Positions 40,878-51,399 of a stretch of DNA of 64,000 nt are shown in pieces. Made by a program: the position numbers and the translations under genes. The DNA is from Takakia lepidozioides (lineage: Eukaryota; Streptophyta; Takakiopsida; Takakiales; Takakiaceae), in NCBI GenBank assembly GCA_030704615.1, contig CM060732.1, forward strand, positions 992,001 through 1,056,000. Direction: 5' to 3'. Every line of letters begins with the position of its first letter. The stretch's first letter is position 1. The notes under the pieces were generated by a model. That model made no database searches, was not told the origin of the DNA, and saw only the letters and a list, made by a program, of their open reading frames with translations.

Positions 40878-41863
40878 GTGATGGTCGGTACCGACCATCA
40901 CTCTCTCTTTCTACGCATGCAGGTACAAGAAGGTGTCACGGAGCAGCGAATGGCGTTAACGACAATCAGAAAATACTACACTAGAAAGACTGACAAGATG
41001 GGTTTGGTGCAAAATCAATATTTCTCATACTGATTGGCGCCACCGACACTCACTTTAGTTTGTATCAGAAAGTGAGTGGAATGCAGATTGTCTGAAATGC
41101 AAGAACTCTAAGTTTTGAAAGGAATATTTATATTTTTTTTACGCGCTTCGATTGGCGTTACCGACAATCACTTCTATCTGCTGCAGAAAACAAGAAACAG
41201 AGTGCTGGAAAGAAAATCAGTATGACTCTATGGTGATGGTCGTTACAGACAATCACTATTTCTTGTCTCTTTGGAATGTACATTACAACTGTTTTTAGAC
41301 ACGAAGCTACAGTATGGTCTCAAGAAATGTGATTGGTGGTACCGCCATTCCTCAACCCTTGTCTGGAAAACCTGAAACAAAAAATGCAAAGCAAATGAAT
41401 ATGACTGAATAGTGATGGTCGGTACTGACCATCACTCTCTTTCTACGCATGCAGGTACAAGAAGGTCTAAAGGAGCAGCGAATGGCGTTAACGACAATCA
41501 CAATACACTACACTACAAAAACTGATAAGGTTGGGTTTTGTGCAAATCAATACTGGATCATAGTGATTGTCGGCACCGACACTCACTTTCTTTTGTATCG
41601 GAAAGTGAGTGGAATGCAGGGTGTCTGAAATGCAAGAAATCTAAGTTTTGAAAGGAAAGCAATTGGCGTTACCGACAATCACTTCTACCTGTTGCAGAAA
41701 ACAAGAAATAGAGTGTTGGAAAGGAAATCAGTATAACTCTATGGTCTCAAGAACAGTGATTGGCGGTACCGCCAATCACAAACAACTAGTATGGAAAACC
41801 TGAAATAGAGGAATGCAAAGCAAATCAATATGACTTCATAGTGATGGTCGGTACCGACCATCA
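40878..41863. repeat. Palindrome array of copy B, core TGGTCGGTACCGACCA
   Basis: Twelve palindromes between the ParB exon and exon 1, starting at about 40,878, 40,946, 41,030, 41,149, 41,232, 41,329, 41,411, 41,478, 41,561, 41,660, 41,755 and 41,840. Types alternate: GTGATGGTCGGTACCGACC, GCGAATGGCGTTAACGAC, GATTGGCGCCACCGACAC and GATTGGCGTTACCGACAATC. The first six and next six form a repeat of about 535 bp (40,850-41,390 and 41,400-41,870), so the array grew by segmental duplication. Confidence 0.9.
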
Positions 41864-42241
41864 CTTTCTAGGAGATTTCACTCACCTACTTTGTAAATCT
41901 GTAAACAAGAAAAAGAAGGGTGGAGAAAACTTACTGTCGCCTTCTTCGGTTTTGAGTTTGGATCCCCTTCAGCAGCTTTCCTCTTCCCTTTCACGTCTGT
42001 GGGCATTCCTGTCTGGTCTAGGGTTTGTAGACCGTCTCTCGGTTCTCCCAGGACTTCCACCTCCTTCAGTTTCCTTGCGAATCATCTCTGCTTCCACAAT
42101 CTGGTTTCCAACGCTCACTGTTCCCTCTGGTTGTATGACAGCTGCAGCCTCACAAACATTCTCGGTTTGCTCTTGTGTTGCATTCTCCGTGTTCATCTGC
42201 TGCCGTGGCCCTGTATTCTCTATCAAACGACGCCTCATCAT

Positions 42242-43248
42242 TTGCTCTCTTGCTCTGAGTCTCTCTCTAAGGGAAATAAAATAAAGTGACTTCTTTCTCT
42301 TTTGTATCGTAGAAGGAACCCTCTCCAGCTTGACTACCTCTCTCCCTCTAAGTGCGGAAACAAGAAAGACAAAGTGACTCTCGATTTCTTGCGCAGTTGC
42401 GTGCGTTAGGGATTGTCTCTGGAAGCATCGGATTCCTTCTCGCGTGACCGTTACGCAAATGTCATTCCCTCATTAGTGCATGTCTGCCAGCCCTTACTGG
42501 ACAGCTGTTCGTCTGCAATGTAGTTTTCGAACCTTGACGTGTGTCACCCAAAATGAACCGCGTGTCGTTTTTTTGAAGGGTTTCATTAATTGAATATAAC
42601 AGCGTCAGTACATTACAAATCAAAAATTAGTTGGTCTGATTGCTCCTAGAGAATTATTTGGAATATACCTATGTTGAAACAATGGGGCCATCTGGCGCAC
42701 AAACTCATACAATGGCTATGCCATCAGAACCATGGCACCATGGCACAAAAAATATGGGGCCATCTGGTGCACAAACTCAGACCAATGTATGTAAGTGAAC
42801 GAGTGATTGTTGACAAATTTCTGGATATCATCCACACTCATCATTGTAAGCCTCCCCCACTTTCGTTTCAAAGTGTGGACTTTCCAAGTGCACATGATCA
42901 ATCATACTGTTATTAAGATGCATTTACTTCACTTGCTATCCCACCCTCAGATCCTTTGGCACGCTTCTGAGAAGTCGGCGGGTTTTTGTTGTTAATTAAG
43001 GATGATCTCAATAAAGGTTTAACACCTGTCGAAATTGCTCGTAAGTAAACTCCGTCTACAGGGCCCACAAAAAAAAATTATATGGGGCGGCGGCTGGTCA
43101 GGAAGAGCTTGCCAGAGGCAAGGAATAACAGAATGTGCACAATCATTGTGTGTACTTCTTCCGTGATTTCCTCTGCGCATGCTTCTGAGTCAACAGATTT
43201 CACTAAAGATCCGCGAAAGGAAGGGATCATCCTACGAGAGGAGGCAAG
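42242..43248. promoter_or_regulatory. Divergent promoter region of copy B
   Basis: About 1 kb between the start codons of the minus and plus genes. It includes a short direct repeat, ATGGGGCCATCTGGCGCACA near 42,682 and ATGGGGCCATCTGGTGCACA near 42,752, about 70 bp apart. No promoter motif is assigned. Confidence 0.5.
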
Positions 43249-46200
43249 ATGGCTTCCTTTGAAGCGGAGTTCTTCTCTGACAAGAAACCAGTGCCATTCT
43301 CCAAAGAAGCCCTTGCCGATGGGTTCGCAGTTGTTCTCGAACATGCCTTGGCGACCCGGTTTGAACTACAAAATGGGACAATTTTCTTGGAGAGAGAAGT
43401 TTACGGTTCTGACGGGAAGTTGTTGAAATACTCCTTCCAAAACCGTGATGAGACAGCTCTTGTCAGACAGTGGAGAGTCCGGCCTAGGAGATACAGGGGT
43501 CCTTGGGGAGCCTTGACGAAAGTCCCTTGGATCATATGTTACTCCAGGGACAGCTGCTTCTGTGGTTCAAGACAAAAGGGACTTTGTAGTGAAAAAAGAG
43601 GAAACAACCTCCACTCCCATCGTTGAGCTTTCGGATTCATCAGATGAAGCCATCACTGAAATCACTACTGACGTGCATCCTCCTGTAGTTGTGCAAGATG
43701 ATGTTCAGGAGATCTCTAGTGTCATTCCAAAACTACGGGCAATGGGGGGGATGCCCGGTTTCAAAAGTGAGTTGTGGGGAATTCGTTGGGACATTTTCAA
43801 TATTGTGCCTGTGAAATATCTTCCAGAGACGTTTGATGGGGATATCCTTTTCGAGCTCCCTCCTCCATCTCATATTGGAGGTATTTCAAGCCTGATGCAT
43901 GGTATGGACAAGAGACACAATGGACACCCATGGTGTAGGATGAAAACGTCGAATATTCAAAATCATGACAAACTCATCTTCAGGAGAATAGTTTGCAATG
44001 GGCATCTCAGGTGCGAAAATTTCAATTGCAGGCACTTTCTTCAATCGGGGGTTCACAACCAAAGCAAGTGGGAGGGTATCGCTGAAAATCCATTTAAGCC
44101 GGGGGCGGCTTCTTCACAGACGGACACTTTTGTTTGAAAATTTTGCAAGCTTGTCCCATCCTGCTTGGCGGTGTGTGGTGCAAGAATGTACTACGTGGTG
44201 CACCGTTTGAAAACTATGACTCGAGCTTGTGTGCATTTCGGTTTTCATAACCATCCAGTCTCAAAGGGAGATTACAGGGAAAGTCTTGAGACAATGTCGA
44301 GGTTGATTAAACAGGAGTACGAGAGCAACCCATCCGCAACCACATCTGCAATTGCTCTTGCCGCAAGCAAGAGCTTCTTGGACAGCAGTGGATTTTGTGG
44401 GAAGTAAACTTGATGGACCAGCATTGGACATTGTCATGGATCATTTCTCCACATTGAGTTCACCCAACATTCGCCATCAGGTGAATGCATTGAGAACGCG
44501 CTCTAGAAATAGAGGCTACATTGACAATATTCTGGAATTGAAATGAATGAGCAAGTACGACTACATACAGGACAATGTGTTTCCAGGGCAAGGAGCGACA
44601 AAAGTATATCTTTTCAAAATATCCACAACTGGGGAGGGCAGCGGGGTGAGCCTCGTCAGGCGGATGCAGACGAGTGGCGACCTCGAGAAATGTTTTCTTA
44701 TGTTTGATCACGTCAAACGGGTGAAAGATTGGACGACTATGGCTTGTCATGTGTACGATCCTGTATACCAGCCAGTTATGACAATTGCAGTTTGTGACAT
44801 GCAATCGAAGGATTCGGAATCCCAGCAGCTAATGTGGAAATCCCTGATTCATGTTATGGGGTGCCATGGCGTCCCTGCTTCGAATTTTGCTGGTTTCATG
44901 GCAGATAGTGCATAGACAAATTTCAATGTTGTGCGGATTATCTTCGGATCGGGAGACCCAAAGGTGCCAATGGAGGGAAGAGAGCGTGCATGTCTGTTCC
45001 ATTGGACCCAACCTCTGGAGAAACATACAAAAGCGGATATCAAACCTGAGATGCAGACACAACATCGTAAGTTGTGCAAAGAGTACAAAGATGCGAAATC
45101 AATGGCGGAGGCGAATACATTGTTCCAGACAATTCGTGCCTGGTGGTTCTCTTCAGGTGCAACATCACTTGAGAGTATGAGAGCGTTGGAAAATTGGTTG
45201 GCGTTTTGGCACTTCCGATATAGACAGTGGGGAGCATCCATGACAACGGTACGTATGCAGAGGGACACGAGACATGGAGAAGTTATCACGGTCTGCCCTG
45301 TGCGAATCGGAATCCGAACCAGGAGGGGTGTTCAATTTCCTCTTGCAGGAGCCGTATCTCTCCTCCCCTTCCAGATGTGGAACTCTAGACACAAGAGGTG
45401 TTCCCTTAGAACAAATGTCCAACGCCCGTGCTAAGAGCTTGGATCCCTTGATCTGCTTGCAACACGCAACATCAACTCTTGTTTGTCCGGACCCTTCCCA
45501 CCAACGCCTCCTTTCAAGAAGTCACGATATCTGGTTTGTTGATGGAGTGCATGTATGAGATCATCTGTTGTTGCCACATACAAATCCCGACCCCATTTCC
45601 CGGACTGTTGCAACCATGCGTTGTGCACTGTCTCTGCCAAATTGCAAGATGGCATGTCTGCCATTTCCTCAATGGATATGTTCTGCAAAGTGGAAAACAC
45701 ACATCCCCTCTTGAGGAACCTGCGACAGGACGACATGCTCCAATATATAACAACCCCATTGCAATGGTGCAAGAGATAAATTTGCTCCCTGATATTGTGG
45801 AGTCCATGTGCCCCGACCACATTTGGCACATAGAGCGCACAACTGCAGGGTCTCGTGTCAAATGTACGGCGATCAGGGCAACCAATTCTAAGAAATGCAC
45901 TTCTTCCATATCCAGAGGTGGTGCCCGCACTCCAGCTCCAACTTTCACTGGTTTGATGCGCCCGTATGGGCAGCCAGAAGCCAAGAACCACAAGTTCTGG
46001 TTCTGTGCAGACGATTATGGGAGATGTGTGCATGGAACTGTGCGACCTTCCGTGGTGATGAAGCCAAGTCCACTAGCTGTTTGGCCCGTGAAGTTGGGAA
46101 CAAATCTCACAAATCAAGAGATTGCAATGCTGGAAGAGCAGGGGTTTTCCCTTGCAAGATAACCCCGTGTGCATGCATCTGCTTCCAGTTCTAGGAGTAC

Positions 46201-46579
46201 AAGGGTCCCTCCGCTAGATGCTCATTTGTGGCCAACAAAACGAAATGGAAAGCTTGTTCGGCGTTTCCCTCCAACTGCAGAACACTTCGGCAAGGTGGAG
46301 TCCGCTGGAATGCTTCAAGCTTGTGTTTCCAGCACGACGGAAGTGCTCGATCCTGGATATGGTTGGGTGTACACAATGATCACCTCGACATCTGCTGTTC
46401 ACGATAGGGCGTATGACATCACTGTTTCCAATTTCCCCAATTGCACCTGTCCTGATTTTGTTGGGATGCTATCAACCAGTTTGGGCAAGAGAGGTAAATT
46501 CGTGCCCTGCAAATATTTGTACTTCATCTTTGTGAAGAGGATGGTTTATGATCCCAAACGTGATAATTTCATCCACTAG
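43249..46579 (+). pseudogene. Copy B MULE-like transposase with internal inversion
   Basis: Homologue of the copy A transposase. It starts at 43,249 (MASFEAEFFSDKKPVPFSKE). After a frameshift near 43,560 comes a good open frame (43,562-44,137) with FDGDILFELPPP and HLRCENFNCRHFLQSGVHNQ, then the Cys/His region with RACVHFGFHNHPVSKGDYRE. The DDE-like core follows (44,547-45,250): LMFDHVKRVKDWTTMACHVY, FAGFMADSA, a TAG stop at 44,913, VRIIFGSGDPKVPMEGRERA and LFHWTQPLEKHTKADIKPEM. Positions 45,250-45,712 are inverted (see separate entry). Then VWHIERTTAGSRVKCTAIRA, GLMRPYGQPEAKNHKFWFCA and the SWIM finger CTCPDF ... GKFVPCKYLYFIF, where the final His is Tyr (CKY). The gene cannot make a working protein as it stands. 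Confidence 0.72.
45250..45712 (-). other. Inverted segment within the copy B transposase
   Basis: The stretch that encodes NISIEEMADMPSCNLAETVH, RYRDFLKGGVGGKGPD and PRVPHLEGEER-type sequence reads on the minus strand here, while the flanks read on plus. In copy A the same segment (26,296-26,700) is on plus. The left break lies in the intron after GASMTT at 45,250; the right break is at about 45,712, just before GAGGAACCTGCGACAGGACG. Confidence 0.85.
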
Positions 46580-47381
46580 GCGACAATGAGTTTCAACGAG
46601 ATCAATACTCTCTTGCACGGGGATACAAGCACATAGGTAGATGACTTGCTGTTTCTGGAATGTGGTGAATGTTCAATCCGGTATTGCAAATCTGAATTCA
46701 GGTTGGTTTCGACTGTGAGTATGCAAAGGGTACAACCATGATGTGTAACGTGTAGTTGGAACATTGACACTATAAAACATTTCAATTCAATAGCAGCATT
46801 CGTGAGGTTGTTGAATGCTATGGCAAGCCTGCTCCCTCCATTATGCTTCCAATTGTATAATATGTGTGCTCTCTTTGGCAATTTTATGGAGCTCATGCAT
46901 CATTGGTCCTGTGGATGTCTGCATGTGCTTCTTCCAATGTTATCCGAATTGTCAATGTTATTTGGGGAGGGTCGAGGTGTTCCTATGTCGTCATGTATGC
47001 CACTAAATTTGTGAGGTTAGTTTGTCGTCCTTGTAATTGTAATTGTCAAAATTACAATATTAATTTCACTTATTGTGGAATGGACGCCACAGTTGTGGGC
47101 TTATTTCCCGTTTCGGGTGTTTCATGGTGGTCTTATTCACCAAATTATTGCCCAAGTTAATCCCACGGTCATAGGACCCTCGGGAGTAGGCTCCTTATGT
47201 TTCCGCTGATGTGGCGCGACATCAGCACCCAACTCCACGTCAACTTGCTGACATCAGGCTCACGCCACGTAAGCAGGACTGTGGGCTCACACCACCTCAG
47301 CAGCCGTAAGCGTACGCTCACGCCACGTCACCAATGTGTGAGCGTACGCTCACGCGCAAGGCTCACGCCGTTGCGTCGTTG
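46580..47381. other. 3' region and right terminus of copy B
   Basis: Non-coding. CCACGGTCATAGGACC at about 47,163 and the GTGAGCG/CGCTCACGCC zone at 47,215-47,381 match the copy A end. The final CGCCGTTGCGTCGTTG is the terminal repeat. Confidence 0.7.
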
Positions 47382-48160
47382 GCAATTGCCAATGCGTGGA
47401 AGAGAGAGTTATGGAGGTCCGTGGAGGTTTAAGTAGGGAATCCGACATCATAAGGTTCGGGTGAAATCTCCTAGAGTCCTCCCATCAGTTCGGCCCTTCA
47501 TTATCAGTTCGTTGCATCCCTCATTCTACTGTTAAGTTTCTTGTCCGGGTGACTCGCTCACTGCGTATCGGCATCACAGTAGGCAAACACTAAGTTGGCA
47601 CGATGGCCTTCAGTCCAACATATCTTCCCACGCTTCGCTTCCATGATGTAAACTTCCCTTGTCTCTCTTAATGTTGGATCGCAAAAGATCAAGACACATG
47701 CTTTGTACTTTTGCTGAATCTCTTTATATCAACAGGACGTCCGGATGGTCGCTATGCATCAACAGAATGCCTTCACTTACCATCATTCTTCACTAATCTA
47801 CTCACTAACTCCAAACGTAATGCCTTCTCCATGCTAAGTACTCTTCTCCTGTCGTATAACTCGGATCACTACTACATCTCCCCTCTCGTCTCTTCTTCTA
47901 CGAACTCTCTTCTAAAAACCCCTCTTCTCTTGCTTCTGTCCGAAAGCCTCTCTAAGACTCACCCTTACTACGTTTTGATTACCAGGCCTTGTACCCTTCT
48001 ACAATCGCTAGATTAGGCCTGCTTCTCGTAACTGATCTGTTTCTAATCGTCAACCATTAATGCACCCCATTAACAGTTGCATACTTAATTTAGGGTTCGT
48101 GTTAGACAGAGCTAGGTTAGGTCCCGAAGGCGCCGCCTAGCCCCGAGGGTGCTGCTAGTA
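47382..48160. other. Pyrimidine-rich non-coding DNA, possibly the edge of another retroelement
   Basis: C/T-rich sequence with an open frame at 47,711-48,016 that shows no family features. It ends with AGGCGCCGCCTAGCCCC near 48,128. It may be an LTR or leader of an element continuing into the AT-rich region, but no partner LTR is seen. Confidence 0.25.
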
Positions 48161-50052
48161 TGGATTATAATTTTTCTATGTTATAGGTGTTTTGCGTTTG
48201 TAATTTGTAACCAACAGTTAGTACTAACTCATTGACGTATTTACGAAAACAATAATCCAGGAATAAGCAATGCTAATGTATAGTTACCCTTGGTATAAGG
48301 GTTATGGTTATTTTAGAGAAGAGATATCTAGTGTAAATATTAGTTATTCAGTAAACAACAACAAATTAATTTCAATTAACCAACTTTAGTATTTCTTTTC
48401 TTTTTGAATAACTTTATGTATATGTTCAAAAGATAGAGATACTGATTTATTTAGTTCTTACTAGTGCCCATTAATGTAGGTGAGTCAAGAATAATTAATT
48501 AGATCATTTTGAGGGAAAGATCAGCCCAACAAACAATATTACTATAACCAAAAAAAAAAGAAGAGAGTCAAAACCAACTATAGGAAGTAGTGTGGCGGCT
48601 ATTGGGATTTGAAACCTCAACCTCGATTGTGCAAGCACAATCCCTAACCAATAAGTCCCTCAAGTTATATTCAAATACAACTTGTCTATCTAAGTAATTA
48701 TAGGGCTATTACAAAGTTGAACAAAACTATATAAGTTATAACCTGCAGAAGTTGTACCCCAAACCACGAGGATGTAAATTACTAGGCTAGCCATCAAACT
48801 AATGTAGAGATGTTGTTACAAAGTGGTTGCTTTTAGTTATTTAAACACAGTAGTCCAAGCTCACTCTTTAACATGGCCTGGCAGTTAGAATTTGCTATTT
48901 TCAAAAATTCATAAGTCCCTGTTACATTCTTCGATTCACTTTTTGTAAAGCATGAGCTGTAACCTAAGCTTTACTCCACAAGATTCTATCATTAGTTTGT
49001 GAATCAAGGTTCATACAAAGGTTTTTAACTCAAATCGTAGCTGCTCATAATAATAACAAAACTATTTGCAGTCAAGAATTGCCCTTGTTCAAAAATTCAT
49101 AATTCTGCACTCACCACTTGTTTTCCTTAAATTTGAATCATATTCCCATTAACATTCTTCCTTCTATGAGATTCAATCAACACCTCTTCTAGATCATCCA
49201 AACACTAATTAAGGTCTCAGCTTGAAGTTAGTAATTTAAGCAATAAGATTGGATGTGCTGGGCCAACAAAGAAAACAACTAAGTCACATCCTAGTATGAT
49301 TTTTCAGTTGAAAAACGATAGGGCGGTATTCTGATGATTAGCCGCCTTCAACTTAAGTACCCCAGGCTCGTTACATGGAAAAGATAGAAGAGAACAGAGC
49401 ATGGAAGAAAGAAGCAAAAGAAAACAACCAACCAAAACGAGACAATTATACAATGATTTGACGGTAGCTTAGGAGTGCTAGATTTCCAAGGTCGTTTCCC
49501 CTAGCTCGGCGTAAATCTAGGACTGTCTAGGATACCTGAAATTCAGACTCAAGTCTGTCTCTATAGAACTCCAAGTAGGTATAGAGGGTAATCTTATACA
49601 AAATAATCAACTACTCGAGGTAGATTTTCTTCACACGGTGCTCACCCGAGCACTAGTCCCAAGTTGATGTCGCTGATGGTGCAGGTTTGATGAATTCTGC
49701 TCACGGACTGATCTGAATTGCTATGGTACGAACGATCTATCAGATTATAAGAGGGTATGTACACGAATACTCAAAGGAAATCTAGACAATAACAAGCTTC
49801 TCTACTTCAAGCATGCAAGTCTCGGTGTACCACACGACTCACGTCCCCTAACGGCACCTTGATCCCCACGGCTTGCGGCTGTAATATTTAATCAAAAACA
49901 GTTCACTATACACCGTTCCTCTTCACTACAACATCTAGCCTACACTAAAACGAAGAAAAAGAGCGAGGAGAAAGAGAGCGAAGAGGGAGAGAGCGAAGAG
50001 AAAGAGCGGGAGCGAGAGAAAATAAGAGCTCGATTGTCTGTTCTCTCTTTCG
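48161..50052. other. AT-rich non-coding region, nothing coding seen
   Basis: No sustained reading frame on either strand. It contains a probable SINE (listed separately) and a GAGA-rich stretch at about 49,955-50,030. Base composition differs strongly from the neighbouring transposons. Confidence 0.5.
48549..48672 (-). repeat. Probable tRNA-derived SINE
   Basis: On the minus strand GACTTATTGGTTAGGGATTG resembles a tRNA A-box region, GGTTTCAAATCCC is a B-box (GGTTCRANYCC) match, and the unit ends in an oligo-T run (A-run at about 48,550 on plus). Order and spacing of the boxes fit a polymerase III promoter. The T-rich tail recalls plant Au-type SINEs. Target duplication not established. Confidence 0.45.
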
Positions 50053-50380
50053 CCGGCTGATTTATATCAGTCCGTCGCCCTACATCCGTCACTTGTGTTG
50101 ACCACTTTCATCCATCCCTTTCTCCAAAATAACAATAAATTACTACTGGTGCATTTAAGCACCGACACGTAGTTAGAGTTTTTAATTAATTTTCCCTAGA
50201 GTGTTCATTAATATAAGATATATATATATTTTTAAAATCCTTCAGATCTGCGCCCTCCACCTGAACGGTCCAGATCGAACCATGTGCTTTCTCCTCCATC
50301 CATTGTCATCCGTCCAGAGATCCAGCCCGTAATCCATCCATCCATGGTTCCATCCGCTGATTTCATCCATTTTCATTCTT
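50053..50380. repeat. 328-bp tandem duplication, copy 1
   Basis: From CCGGCTGATTTATATCAG to the end of CATCCATTTTCATTCTT. Nearly identical to 50,381-50,708; one difference noticed, GTGCTTTCTCC versus GTGTTTTCTCC. Rich in CATCC motifs. Confidence 0.95.
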
Positions 50381-50708
50381 CCGGCTGATTTATATCAGTC
50401 CGTCGCCCTACATCCGTCACTTGTGTTGACCACTTTCATCCATCCCTTTCTCCAAAATAACAATAAATTACTACTGGTGCATTTAAGCACCGACACGTAG
50501 TTAGAGTTTTTAATTAATTTTCCCTAGAGTGTTCATTAATATAAGATATATATATATTTTTAAAATCCTTCAGATCTGCGCCCTCCACCTGAACGGTCCA
50601 GATCGAACCATGTGTTTTCTCCTCCATCCATTGTCATCCGTCCAGAGATCCAGCCCGTAATCCATCCATCCATGGTTCCATCCGCTGATTTCATCCATTT
50701 TCATTCTT
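50381..50708. repeat. 328-bp tandem duplication, copy 2
   Basis: Second copy, directly adjacent to the first. The near-identity implies a recent event or an assembly artefact. Confidence 0.95.
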
Positions 50709-50866
50709 CCTCATAATTTTCATCTATCTGTAACTTTCACCCATCCAGGGACATGACCAATTTAAGTTGGTACATGACCAACTTTCATTGATATATGAGC
50801 CGTTTTAAATCCTCATGAATGTTGTTCCTCATCCATGTCATTCATCCATTTGGGAAGTGGGGATCG

Positions 50867-51396
50867 CTACCCTTGATCAACCCATATCCAGCGGTTCACA
50901 TTTATCTTTGTTTTCCCATTATCTCCCTTTCCCGAGCTATGTTGAGATCGGGGAGAGGTTCCCATGCTTGAAGTAGCGAGTTGTAGCATTGTTCTAAGAA
51001 TCGTCTGTTGGTGAGATCCTCCAGCAAGATAAGCATATTTTCCTGCATTTGCTAACTTACAAAGACATCGATCTTGAATCATTCTTGGCGTTGAAGACTA
51101 TTCGTTGAGACTAAATTATACCTCCATACCATGTAGCCTCTAGGGTACTGTCTACAAACCAAAAGCTGAGTTCCTGTAATTGTCGACTCCTTGTTGGAAA
51201 CTTCAAAGGTATAATCCACAGGGCAGTCTGGCAGCCATCGCCAACGCATACTAACAGAATCAAACGCCCACCACTTCCGTGCACGTATGAGAGGCTGTAC
51301 AGTGTGTGCAGGCCCAGCCAGCATGTAAACCCATTCCTCCTTGATCTCTGCCCGTTTTGCGAATCTCAAAGACGTCGTTGCGGCCTTCATCATCAA
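50867..51396 (-). pseudogene. F-box/Kelch-repeat protein fragment
   Basis: Fragment of a plant F-box/Kelch protein (the substrate-recognition part of SCF ubiquitin ligases). The frame 51,396-51,079 gives EWVYMLAGPAHTVQPLIRAR, WWAFDSVSMRWRWLPDCPVD, a NKESTITGTQLLVCRQ segment and MVWRYNLVSTNS, matching the conserved FDP..W..LP..P.D..F...KES...GTQLLV....VWRY region. The next Kelch unit continues with CLCKLANAGKYAYLAGGSHQ, then in another frame CYNSLLQAWEPLPDLNIARE before a stop. The F-box itself is not seen. A frameshift near 51,000 and missing ends mark it as a remnant, perhaps captured by a mobile element. Confidence 0.75.
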
Positions 51397-51399
51397 CCA

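Larger units (their letters stand above)
37161..42241 (-). pseudogene. Copy B ParB-like/methyltransferase-like fusion gene
   Basis: Paralogue of the copy A gene. Exons seen (minus): 42,241-41,935 (MMRRRLIENTG ..., one frameshift, then VKGKRKAAEGDPNSKPKKA); 40,835-40,433 (ParB-like core: FYVWDGNHRLLAWMGYI); 40,330-40,140; 40,061-39,618 (complete here, including IRWLEIWNSDQTVKDLNQ); 39,535-39,385 (with an internal deletion); 39,208-38,532 (KD/KE linker, one frameshift and one stop); 38,418-38,080 (DMVILDIPDGQAVP ... FLSDAGTLLLFQSCD, intact); 37,877-37,404 (VVNLSVSTGS, FFGMEGDSNLYKTVLLP, frameshift near 37,820); 37,313-37,161 (FDSPLSTFVLPVYSEAMALQ). The part of exon 2 upstream of VVRPPLSH is missing, replaced by palindromes. 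The intron between motif I and GMEGD is collapsed, so these read through in one frame. Function as for copy A; this copy is inactive. Confidence 0.7.
36944..47381. mobile_element. Copy B: ParB-methyltransferase/MULE-like element
   Basis: Same layout as copy A: minus ParB-methyltransferase gene (42,241-37,161), palindrome array, divergent transposase (43,249-46,579). The right end, GGCTCACGCCGTTGCGTCGTTG at 47,360-47,381, matches copy A. The left end is less certain: candidate flanks GTTATTGCC (36,935-36,943) and GCAATTGCC (47,382-47,390) agree at 7 of 9 positions. A subterminal zone of CATGAGC, GTGAGC and GCTCATG lies at 36,975-37,170. Copy B abuts the right end of copy C. Confidence 0.72.

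Noticed and set aside
17014-47381. Bacterial or phage contamination as source of the ParB and methyltransferase domains
   Set aside because: The genes have introns with GT-AG borders and lie within elements nested in one another beside plant LINE and Ty3 elements.
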